Positions 1 through 5,804 of a DNA stretch of 11,352 nucleotides are shown piece after piece. The DNA is taken from positions 1 through 11,352 of the forward strand of contig CBFGTJ010000100.1 in NCBI GenBank assembly GCA_965651815.1, given 5' to 3'. Origin of the DNA: CBFGTJ01 sp965651815 (GTDB lineage Bacteria > Actinomycetota > Acidimicrobiia > Acidimicrobiales > Microtrichaceae). The stretch's first letter is position 1. Every line of letters begins with the position of its first letter. Below the pieces are notes generated by a model that saw only the letters and a list, made by a program, of their open reading frames with translations, did no database searches and was not told the origin of the DNA. Position numbers and translations under genes: made by a program.

Positions 1-917
1 CGGATGACCCGCACGTCGTGGCAGAAGTACTTGCCGCCGAACTGGGCGCCGATGCCGGTCTTCGCGGCGAGCTCCCAGATCTGCTGCTCCAGCTCGACGT
101 CGCGGATCGCGTGGCCGAGCTCGTTGCCGACGGTCGGCAGGCCGTCGAGGTAGCGGGCGCTCGCGTACTTGACGGTCTTGAGGTTCATCTCGGCGGAGGT
201 GCCGCCCACGACGATCGCCAGGTGGTAGGGCGGGCAGGCGGCGGTGCCGAGGGTCCGGATCTTCTCGTCGACGAAGGCCAGCAGCGACTCCGGGTTCAGC
301 AGCGCCTTGGTCTCCTGGTACAGGAAGGTCTTGTTGGCGCTGCCCCCGCCCTTGGTCATGACGAGGAAGTGGTACTCGTCGCCGTCGACCGCGGTGAGGT
401 CGATCTGGGCGGGCAGGTTCGTGCCGGTGTTGCGCTCCTCGTACATCGAGATCGGTGCGAGCTGGGAGTAGCGCAGGTTGGTCTCGGTGTAGGTGCGGAA
501 CACGCCGCGGGCGATGGCCTCCTCGTCGCCGCCGGGGGCGCCGGAGGGGTCGTGGGTCCAGACCTGCTGGCCCTTCTTGGCCATGACGATCGCGGTGCCG
601 GTGTCCTGGCAGGACGGCAGCACCATGCCGGCCGACACGCACGCGTTCTGGAGCATGGTGCGGGCGACGAAGCGGTCGTTGTCGGTGGCCTCGGGGTCGT
701 CGAGGATCTTGCGGAGCTGGGCGAGGTGGCCCGGGCGGAACAGGTGGGAGATGTCGCGGATCGCCTCGCTGACGAGCAGGGTGAGCGCACGGCGGTCGAC
801 CTCGAGCACCTTCTGGCCTCGGAACTCGCCGACCGAGACGAAGTCGTCGGTGAGCTTGCGGAAGGGCGTGTCGTCCTTCTGCTGGGGGAACATCTCCTGG
901 TACTGGAACTCCGGCAT
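1..917 (-). CDS. fumA: Class I (Fe-S) fumarate hydratase, N-terminal 305 residues, cut by window edge
   Basis: This enzyme interconverts fumarate and L-malate in the TCA cycle, in the cytoplasm, using a [4Fe-4S] cluster. The translation starts MPEFQYQEMFPQQKDD and follows E. coli FumA closely. PSCQDTGTA (about 101-109) carries cluster Cys103, TKGGGSANKT lies near 188-197, and GTAACPPYH (about 224-232) carries Cys228. The third expected cluster cysteine, in the ASCPVGMG region, lies beyond the left edge. About 305 of roughly 550 residues are present, with no frameshift. The ATG at 917 is chosen because it opens the conserved N-terminus and has a TACGTT -10 box 8 bases upstream, with no Shine-Dalgarno, so the transcript is probably leaderless. 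A strong hairpin separates it from the DUF3499 gene upstream, so it is likely transcribed alone. Seen: motifs and start. Known: family reaction. Identity is very secure; the symbol is by family. Confidence 0.96.
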   Translation of the reverse strand, partial: MPEFQYQEMFPQQKDDTPFRKLTDDFVSVGEFRGQKVLEVDRRALTLLVSEAIRDISHLFRPGHLAQLRKILDDPEATDNDRFVARTMLQNACVSAGMVLPSCQDTGTAIVMAKKGQQVWTHDPSGAPGGDEEAIARGVFRTYTETNLRYSQLAPISMYEERNTGTNLPAQIDLTAVDGDEYHFLVMTKGGGSANKTFLYQETKALLNPESLLAFVDEKIRTLGTAACPPYHLAIVVGGTSAEMNLKTVKYASARYLDGLPTVGNELGHAIRDVELEQQIWELAAKTGIGAQFGGKYFCHDVRVI

Positions 918-925
918 GGGCCCCG

Positions 926-931
926 AACGTA
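926..931 (-). promoter_or_regulatory. Predicted -10 box of the fumarase gene (TACGTT)
   Basis: TACGTT on the minus strand fits the actinobacterial -10 pattern TAnnnT and ends 8 bases before the ATG at 917. That places transcription start at or next to the start codon. No clear -35 box is seen. Confidence 0.5.
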
Positions 932-987
932 CCCCCCACCCGGGGCACCCCCGAAGTCGGCCCTCAGCCCTCACCCCTCATCCCGTC

Positions 988-1031
988 CTGTTCGGCGAGC
1001 GTCAAGGGAACCCTTGACGCTCGCCGAACAG
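988..1031 (-). terminator. Perfect 21-bp inverted repeat, probable terminator after DUF3499 gene
   Basis: The arms at 988-1008 and 1011-1031 are perfectly complementary over 21 bases with only AA between them. Pairing continues outward imperfectly. It begins 19 bases after the DUF3499 stop and lies upstream of the fumarase promoter, the place for a terminator of the SDR-DUF3499 unit. There is no T-tract, as is common in high-GC actinobacteria. The right arm plus flank (1023-1040, reverse complement CATCCGGTTCTGTTCGGC) matches 5739-5756 at 15 of 18 bases, so this belongs with the hairpin at 5750-5789. Confidence 0.75.
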
Positions 1032-1050
1032 AACCGGATGGGTCGAGCGC

Positions 1051-1863
1051 TCAGTCGGGTTCGTTGAGCAGCGCCCTGGACAGGACCGAGCCCTGCGGCG
1101 CCGAGACCCGGAAGGCACGGGCGAGCAGCGGCGAGGTCGCCTGGAGGGACTCGGGCAGGTCCTCGGCCGGCGCCTCGTCCTCCAGCTCCTCGAGGGCGGC
1201 CCCCTCCGCGAGGTCGCCCTCGGCCAACTCCTCCGCGGCCAGTTCCTCCTCGGCGGGGGCAGCCTGGTCGGGGTCCTCCTGCGGCAACGCCTCGCGGTCG
1301 GGCTCGCCACGGTGGAGCTCCGACACGGGGAGGCGCACGGTCCGGGCCACCCGACGCCGCGCGGGGCGCACCGGCTCGACCGGTTCCTCCAGCGGCACGG
1401 GACGGGCCGCTGGGTGCAGCCGCGCGACCGGCGGGAGCTCCGTCCGGCGGGGCTCGGGCTCCGGGTCGCGCACGGGCTCGGGCTCGGGGGACGACGTCCG
1501 TTCGAGCTCGCGGACGGGCTCGGTCCGCGCGGGCTCGGGCGCAGGCGTCGGCTCGGGCGCGGCGTCGGCCTGCCGGAGGGTGACCAGCGGCGCGGTCCTC
1601 GACGCTGCAGGGGCCGGCCCCACCGGCTCGCCGTTCACGGCGACGGCCTCGTGCACGAACAGCGCCGGCTCCTCCGGACGGCGGTCACAGAGCATCCATC
1701 CCCGGGGGACGGTCAGGCGCGATGCGTGCAGCTCGCAGATCTCCTGGGCACGCCCGGGAAGCTCGGGCACGGGGTCGAGCCAGACCTGGCACGCGATCGT
1801 GTCGTAGGTCAGGCGCGCGACCGCGTCGCGATCACACCCCGGACGTACGCAGACCCGAGCCAT
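1051..1863 (-). CDS. DUF3499 family protein with long Pro/Glu-rich tail
   Basis: The N-terminal 60 residues match the actinobacterial DUF3499 family: MARVCVRPGCDRDAVARLTY, then ICELHASRLTVPRGW. Cys5, Cys10, Cys25, Cys43, His46 and Cys59 look like a possible metal-binding set, but that role is inference. Residues 80-240 are low complexity: Pro-Glu repeats (about 103-138), a basic Pro/Arg stretch (145-178) and an acidic Glu/Ala stretch (190-238). The last 30 residues, with SPLLARAFRVSAPQGSVLSRALLN, look ordered again and may be a docking motif. The function of the family is unknown to me. The gene starts 9 bases after the SDR stop, so the two are co-transcribed. The ATG at 1863 is chosen; a GTG at 1866 is the alternative and sits better, 10 bases from a GGAG. 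A strong hairpin follows the stop. Family call is confident, start less so. Confidence 0.85.
   Translation of the reverse strand: MARVCVRPGCDRDAVARLTYDTIACQVWLDPVPELPGRAQEICELHASRLTVPRGWMLCDRRPEEPALFVHEAVAVNGEPVGPAPAASRTAPLVTLRQADAAPEPTPAPEPARTEPVRELERTSSPEPEPVRDPEPEPRRTELPPVARLHPAARPVPLEEPVEPVRPARRRVARTVRLPVSELHRGEPDREALPQEDPDQAAPAEEELAAEELAEGDLAEGAALEELEDEAPAEDLPESLQATSPLLARAFRVSAPQGSVLSRALLNEPD
1449..1560 (-). repeat. Degenerate GGGCTCGG-type repeats inside the DUF3499 gene
   Basis: CGGGCTCGG and close variants recur at least six times here on the plus strand. On the coding (minus) strand they encode alternating Pro-Glu, residues about 103-138 of the DUF3499 protein. This is coding low-complexity sequence, prone to length variation, not a mobile repeat. 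Confidence 0.6.
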
Positions 1864-1872
1864 CACGGCAGG

Positions 1873-2706
1873 CTATCTCCGCTCTGCCCGCCCGACGCGG
1901 CCCACCCGCAGGCGCAGCTCGGTGACCTCCAGCGCCTGGTCGGCCATCGAGTCGAGCACCGTCGCCGCGCAGGCGCGCAGGAAGGCGCCGTCACCGGCGC
2001 CCTCGCCAGCCACGTCGAGCCCTGCCTCCGCGCCCACCACGAGCACGCGCACCCCCATCGGGGTCGCCTCCCGGCGCAGCTCCTCCGCGAAGGCGCGCAC
2101 GCCGGCCTGGCTGATCGCGCGGTGCGCGTCCAGCTGGTCGGACGGGTTCGAGTGCGGGCCGGTGAGGAACACCACGTGCCCCTTCGACTCGGTGAGTGAG
2201 GGCAGCAGTCGCTGCGTGAGCAGGTAGGGGCCGCGCACCTCGAGCAGGTAGTGCTCGTCGAGGTCGTCGAGCGACCCGGCAGCGATCGTCGTGGGCGCCT
2301 GGATGCCGGCAGCGTGCACGAGCAGGTCGACGGGCTGGCCGATGCGGTCGATGAAGTCGCAGGCGGAGTCGACGTCCTCGGCCGAGGCGAGGTCGCAGCG
2401 GAGGTGCGCGGTCGGGGCGTCCGGTCCGAGCGTCGCCGTGGTCGCCCGCAGCGCGTCCATGTCGCGGCCGATGAGACAGACCCGGGCGCCACGCTCCACG
2501 ACCTCGGCGGCGAAGGCGGCACCCAGCAGGCCGCTCGCGCCGGTGACGACGACCAGCCGGCCCTCGAGCGCACGCCCCCGTTCGTCGGCGGAGCCCGCCG
2601 CGTCGGTGGCGGTGCCGGGCTCGGGGCCGAACAGGGACGGGGGCGTGTCGACGAAGGCGACCTCGATGACGCTCCTGTCGTTGTCGACCACCACGACCTC
2701 GTTCAC
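1873..2706 (-). CDS. SDR-fold protein lacking the catalytic residues
   Basis: The short-chain dehydrogenase/reductase fold is clear: a Rossmann glycine motif TGASGLLG (55-62), an acidic position CDLAS (104-108), HAAG (131-134, for the usual NNAG), and AGVRAFAEELRRE (201-213), the helix after the active site. The catalytic residues are missing. The YxxxK pair is replaced by Arg196/Gln200 within HRAISQAG, the serine strand reads VVFLTG, and the usual Asn reads Glu156. It probably binds a nucleotide, or did so ancestrally, without normal SDR catalysis. About 48 extra residues precede the domain, starting NEVVVVDNDRSVIEVAF. GTG 2706 is chosen because TACCGT lies 11 bases upstream; an upstream GTG at 2775 would add 23 residues. 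It is first in a unit with the DUF3499 gene. The fold is sure; the role is unknown. Confidence 0.82.
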   Translation of the reverse strand: MNEVVVVDNDRSVIEVAFVDTPPSLFGPEPGTATDAAGSADERGRALEGRLVVVTGASGLLGAAFAAEVVERGARVCLIGRDMDALRATTATLGPDAPTAHLRCDLASAEDVDSACDFIDRIGQPVDLLVHAAGIQAPTTIAAGSLDDLDEHYLLEVRGPYLLTQRLLPSLTESKGHVVFLTGPHSNPSDQLDAHRAISQAGVRAFAEELRREATPMGVRVLVVGAEAGLDVAGEGAGDGAFLRACAATVLDSMADQALEVTELRLRVGRVGRAERR

Positions 2707-2717
2707 TCGACGGCCCG

Positions 2718-2723
2718 ACGGTA
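2718..2723 (-). promoter_or_regulatory. Predicted -10 box of the SDR-DUF3499 unit (TACCGT)
   Basis: TACCGT on the minus strand fits TAnnnT and ends 11 bases before GTG 2706, predicting a 5' leader of only a few bases. It is the main reason for preferring GTG 2706 over GTG 2775, whose use would put this box inside the gene. Confidence 0.4.
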
Positions 2724-2817
2724 CTCCCGCGCGCGACCGTGCTCCGATCCCCTCCCCATCGGCACGCGGGTTCACGGGCTGAGGGAACCCCGACCGATCC
2801 GGATGGGGTCACCGACG

Positions 2818-2836
2818 CCGCACCGCCCCGGTGCGG
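2818..2836 (-). terminator. Small GC hairpin after the EEP-family gene
   Basis: CCGCACC (2818-2824) pairs with GGTGCGG (2830-2836) across GCCCC. It lies 28 bases past the stop of the minus-strand gene at 2865 and before the SDR unit. There is no T-tract and the stem is only 7 bp, so the terminator role is tentative. Confidence 0.4.
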
Positions 2837-2864
2837 GTGCTCCTCCGTCACCCCAGGACAGGGA

Positions 2865-3545
2865 TCACCCCGGCTCGAGGTCCACGACGACCGGAAGGTG
2901 GTCGCTGGCGTCCAGCTGGGGCACCTGGACCTCGCGGACCTGGAGGCCACGCACGCCGACCCAGTCGATGCGCACCTTCGGGTCGTGGGACGGGAAGGTG
3001 GCCCCCGTCGGCGCCGCCTCCAGCCCGGCCGCCTCGAAGCGCGGGAGCACCGTCCCCGCACCGAGGTTCAGGTCGCCCATCAGGATCCACGGCGCCGGCC
3101 AGAACGCCAGCTCCGCGAGGACCTCGTCCAGCTGCTCGGGTGCGCTGCCCGGACCGGAGCGTGCGTCGTTCTGCAGGTGCGTGCACACCACGGTCACCAT
3201 CAGGCCGCGCACCCGCAGGCGGGCGAACATCGCGACCCGCGGCTCCCCGACCGAGTGGAGCCGGCGCACCGCGAGCTGCACCGGGCCGGGCGGCACCAAC
3301 AGCGCGTTGCCGTACCGGCCGAGCGGCCCGAGCGGCCGGGCCGCCGCGAAGTGGTGCTGCAGCCCCGCCGCGCGACCCGCCAGGCGGGCCTGGTCCCGGA
3401 ACCACGTGCGGACCACGAACCGGTCGACCTCCTGGAGCGCGACGACGTCCGCGCCCAGCGAGCGCACCGCGGCGCGCATGCGGTGGTGGTGGGCCCGCCT
3501 CCCCGGCGGCGCGCCGTGGCGGATGTTGTAGGTCGCGACGCGCAC
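2865..3545 (-). CDS. Endonuclease/exonuclease/phosphatase (EEP) family hydrolase
   Basis: This is a complete 226-residue EEP-fold hydrolase of the DNase I/exonuclease III/phosphodiesterase superfamily, which cleaves phosphoester bonds with a divalent metal. All core motifs are seen in order: TYNIRHG with Asn7, LQEVD with metal ligand Glu39, THLQND with His123, MGDLN with Asp158 and Asn160, IDWV with Asp194, and SDHLPV with His216. It should therefore be active. The substrate cannot be told: nucleic acid, phospholipid head group and inositol phosphate enzymes all share the fold. No signal peptide is seen, so it is probably cytoplasmic. The start is GTG 3545, placed by GGGAGAG at 3553-3559, 7 bases upstream, and by the motif MRVATYNIRHG at the very N-terminus. 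It is divergent from the DUF2505 gene across 82 bases and has its own small terminator. Confidence 0.92.
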   Translation of the reverse strand: MRVATYNIRHGAPPGRRAHHHRMRAAVRSLGADVVALQEVDRFVVRTWFRDQARLAGRAAGLQHHFAAARPLGPLGRYGNALLVPPGPVQLAVRRLHSVGEPRVAMFARLRVRGLMVTVVCTHLQNDARSGPGSAPEQLDEVLAELAFWPAPWILMGDLNLGAGTVLPRFEAAGLEAAPTGATFPSHDPKVRIDWVGVRGLQVREVQVPQLDASDHLPVVVDLEPG

Positions 3546-3627
3546 CGCACCACTCTCCCACCGCGGCCTGCTGCCGGAGCGACTCCGTCACGCCCCGCCG
3601 CCACGTCGTCGACAAGACTCCTCGGCC

Positions 3628-4122
3628 ATGGAGATGACCCAGGTCCACACGTTCGAGCACCCCATCGCCAAGTGCTGGGAGATGTTCCACGACCCGGACA
3701 GCCACGTCGCCAAGTTCACGGCCATGGGGCACCGTGACCTCGAGGTGATCGAGACCGACCGCCGCGACGGCCACCTGCGCATCGTCATCGACCGGGTCGT
3801 CGACGTGGAGGTCCCCGGCTTCGCGAAGAAGGTGCTGAAGCCGACCAACAAGGTGCGCTCCATCGACGTGTGGGAGGACCGCGGCGACGGCACCTACGGC
3901 GGCACGTTCGAGCTCGAGACCCAGGGCGCGCCGATCGAGACCCGCGGCCGGACGCTGCTCGAGGCCGACGGCGAGGACCGCACCCGCTACGAGGTCACGA
4001 TCGACCTGAAGGTCAAGGTGCCGCTGATCGGCGGCAAGATCGCCGACTTCTCCAAGGGCATCATCCAGCGCCAGATGGAGGAGGAGTTCCGCCTCGGCGA
4101 CGAGTGGCTGGCCTCCCACTGA
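3628..4122 (+). CDS. DUF2505 family protein (SRPBCC-like fold)
   Basis: A 164-residue protein matching the actinobacterial DUF2505 family, whose members resemble START/SRPBCC ligand-binding proteins. It begins MEMTQVHTFEHPIAKCWEMF, the usual opening strand and helix with pattern FEHP..KCWEMFHDP. Alternating strands follow (HLRIVIDRVVDVEVP; GTYGGTFELET; TRYEVTIDLKVKVPLIG). The long amphipathic helix at the end (KIADFSKGIIQRQMEEEF) would close the cavity. No signal peptide or membrane segment is seen, and the ligand is unknown. The ATG at 3628 is chosen; an ATG at 3634 also exists. No Shine-Dalgarno is visible, and AAGACT 8 bases upstream could be a weak -10, making it leaderless. A strong hairpin begins 3 bases after the stop, so it is probably monocistronic. 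Confidence 0.85.
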   Translation: MEMTQVHTFEHPIAKCWEMFHDPDSHVAKFTAMGHRDLEVIETDRRDGHLRIVIDRVVDVEVPGFAKKVLKPTNKVRSIDVWEDRGDGTYGGTFELETQGAPIETRGRTLLEADGEDRTRYEVTIDLKVKVPLIGGKIADFSKGIIQRQMEEEFRLGDEWLASH

Positions 4123-4125
4123 TCA

Positions 4126-4177
4126 CGATCCGTGCTGCGAGATGGGGGCGCAGGCCCCGATCTCGCAGCACGGATCG
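4126..4177 (+). terminator. 24-bp hairpin with one mismatch and GCAG loop after the DUF2505 gene
   Basis: The arms at 4126-4149 and 4154-4177 are complementary at 23 of 24 positions, with a four-base GCAG loop. The hairpin begins 3 bases after the DUF2505 stop and ends 44 bases before the SpoIID start. This suits intrinsic termination despite no T-tract. Its sequence is unrelated to the hairpins at 988 and 5750. Confidence 0.72.
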
Positions 4178-4221
4178 CAGCATCCTCAAGCCGCCCGGCG
4201 AGCGGGCCGATCAACCGCCAT

Positions 4222-5730
4222 GTGACCGCCCCCCGTCGCCGCCCCACCGCGCTGTCCGCGCTCGTCCTCTCGCTCGCGCTCGCGCTGTCCGGCGTGTGGG
4301 CCGGTGACGCCGGCGACGCCGCGGGCGCCTCCACCGCGACCGGCTCGACGTTCACCTTCACCGGCGGTGGCTGGGGCCACGGGGTCGGGATGAGCCAGTG
4401 GGGCGCGAAGGGGTTCGCCGACCACGGCAGCCAGCACTGGCAGATCCTCGAGCACTACTACCGGGGCGCGAAGGTGACCTCCGCCAGCGAGGGCGACCCG
4501 CTGCGGATCCTCATCGCCGAGAAGGCTGCGTCGCTCACCCTCGTGACGAGCGGCCACACCACCTTCGACGGGGTGACCAACCTCCCCGCCGACCGGACCG
4601 TCACCCTGACCCGCAGCGGCAACAGCATCCGCCTCACCGGCGCGGTGACCGCCACGGTCGCGTCGCCGCTGTCGATCCGCTACCACGGCAACCCGCTGAA
4701 GGTGAGCCCGCCCGGCAACTCCTTCCGCCACGGCAAGCTCCTCGTGAAGGTCGACCCCGCCGGTGGGCTCCGGGCGATCGTGACCGAGCTCCCCGTCAAC
4801 CAGTACCTGTGGGGGCTCGCCGAGATGCCGGCGTCGTGGCACACCGAGGCGCTCAAGGCCCAGGTCGTCGCGGCCCGCACCTACGCCCTCAAGCGGCGCG
4901 CCGCCCGCCGGGCCGCCGGCTCCGACTTCGACCTCTACGCGACGACCACCGACCAGGTCTACCGGGGCACCGCCACCGAGGCCGGCGGCAACCACTACCT
5001 GCGCTGGGTCCAGGCGGTCGAGGACACGGCGGGCAAGGTCGTCACCCACGGCGGCCAGCTCATCGACGCCGTCTACTTCTCGTCCTCCGGCGGCCACACC
5101 GAGCACAGCGAGAACGTGTGGGTCGCCAAGGTCGACTACCTGCGCGGCGTGCCCGACCCGTTCGACAACGGGGCCGGCAACTCCAACGGGTCGTGGACCC
5201 GCACCTACACGGGCGCCGAGCTCGGCAGCTGGTTCGGTGTCGGCACCGTCACCTCGATCACGATCTCCGGCACGATCGGCGTCTCCGGCCGGGTCGACAA
5301 GGCGACCGTGCGACTCGTCGGCACCTCCGGCACCAAGCAGGTGACGGGCGCGTCCTTCCGTTCCACCGTGAACGCCAGGGCGGGCAGCTCCCGCCAGCTG
5401 ATGTCGACGAAGTTCACCGTCACCGGCTCCGGCACGCCGGCGCCGCCACCGGCGAACCGCCCGCCCACCGGGTCGATCACCCACGCGCACGCGACGGGCC
5501 GCCGGATCGTCATCGCCGGGCACGCGTCGGACCCCGACGGCCCGCCGCTGGTGAAGGTCACCTCGACGATGGGCAGCCAGCGCGCGACGCGCACCTACCG
5601 CGCGACGGGCGGCTCGTGGCTGGTCGCGTGGGACGGCGCGCCGGGCACCCGGAAGGTGTGCGTCACCGTCGTCGACGTGCCCACCGGCGCCGAGCACTCC
5701 CTCGGCTGCCGCAACGTCGTGGTGAAGTGA
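4222..5730 (+). CDS. Exported SpoIID/LytB domain protein, probable peptidoglycan lytic transglycosylase
   Basis: SpoIID-family enzymes cleave denuded glycan strands of peptidoglycan. From GTG 4222 the 502-residue protein opens with basic residues (TAPRRR) and a hydrophobic core (LSALVLSLALALSGVWA), a signal peptide. Next comes GGGWGHGVGMSQWG (48-61), the family GHGVGMSQ motif, here before the main domain. The SpoIID core is at about 185-315: VNQYLWGLAEMPASW (192-206) with likely catalytic Glu201, EALKAQVVAARTYALK (209-224), and YFSSSGGHTEHSENVW (285-300). A Pro-rich linker (405-415) leads to an Ig-like C-terminal domain (416-502) with Cys480 and Cys496, possibly a disulfide. An in-frame GTG at 4132 is rejected because it lies inside the hairpin and would bury the signal peptide. 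No strong ribosome site is seen. A non-sporulation cell-wall role is inferred. Confidence 0.9.
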   Translation: MTAPRRRPTALSALVLSLALALSGVWAGDAGDAAGASTATGSTFTFTGGGWGHGVGMSQWGAKGFADHGSQHWQILEHYYRGAKVTSASEGDPLRILIAEKAASLTLVTSGHTTFDGVTNLPADRTVTLTRSGNSIRLTGAVTATVASPLSIRYHGNPLKVSPPGNSFRHGKLLVKVDPAGGLRAIVTELPVNQYLWGLAEMPASWHTEALKAQVVAARTYALKRRAARRAAGSDFDLYATTTDQVYRGTATEAGGNHYLRWVQAVEDTAGKVVTHGGQLIDAVYFSSSGGHTEHSENVWVAKVDYLRGVPDPFDNGAGNSNGSWTRTYTGAELGSWFGVGTVTSITISGTIGVSGRVDKATVRLVGTSGTKQVTGASFRSTVNARAGSSRQLMSTKFTVTGSGTPAPPPANRPPTGSITHAHATGRRIVIAGHASDPDGPPLVKVTSTMGSQRATRTYRATGGSWLVAWDGAPGTRKVCVTVVDVPTGAEHSLGCRNVVVK

Positions 5731-5749
5731 CCCCGCACCACCCGGTTCC

Positions 5750-5789
5750 GTTCAGCAGATGACGCCCGGGAAGGCGTCATCTGCTGAAC
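5750..5789. terminator. Perfect 17-bp hairpin between convergent genes, bidirectional terminator
   Basis: The arms at 5750-5766 and 5773-5789 pair perfectly over 17 bases around CGGGAA. The hairpin sits 19 bases after the SpoIID stop and 15 bases from the stop of the convergent flavoprotein gene, so it probably ends transcription from both sides. Its left arm plus flank (5739-5756) matches the reverse complement of 1023-1040 at 15 of 18 bases, and the GGGAA apex is shared with the hairpin at 988-1031. Confidence 0.8.
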
Positions 5790-5804
5790 AGAGCGGGGGA
5801 CCGT

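Noticed and set aside
18..1067. 349-codon open frame on the plus strand over the left end
   Set aside because: The minus strand encodes an unmistakable class I fumarase here; the plus frame shows no domain.
1449..1560. GGGCTCGG repeats as a CRISPR or tandem-repeat locus
   Set aside because: The repeats are short and irregular, lack spacers, and are in frame, encoding Pro-Glu runs of the DUF3499 protein.
2707..2775. Upstream GTG start for the SDR gene
   Set aside because: The predicted -10 box at 2718-2723 would fall inside the gene, and the extra 23 residues show no motif. Not fully excluded.
4132..4221. Upstream GTG start for the SpoIID gene
   Set aside because: It lies inside the long hairpin and would put 30 polar residues before the signal peptide.
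4186..5697. 503-codon open frame on the minus strand opposite the SpoIID gene
   Set aside because: It is antisense to a gene with a signal peptide and SpoIID motifs, and its Gly/Arg/Val composition is that of a third-position GC shadow.
988..5789. Long hairpins as REP elements or miniature transposons
   Set aside because: No GTAG-type REP head, no target-site duplication and no transposase gene are visible. Their placement right after stop codons fits terminators better.
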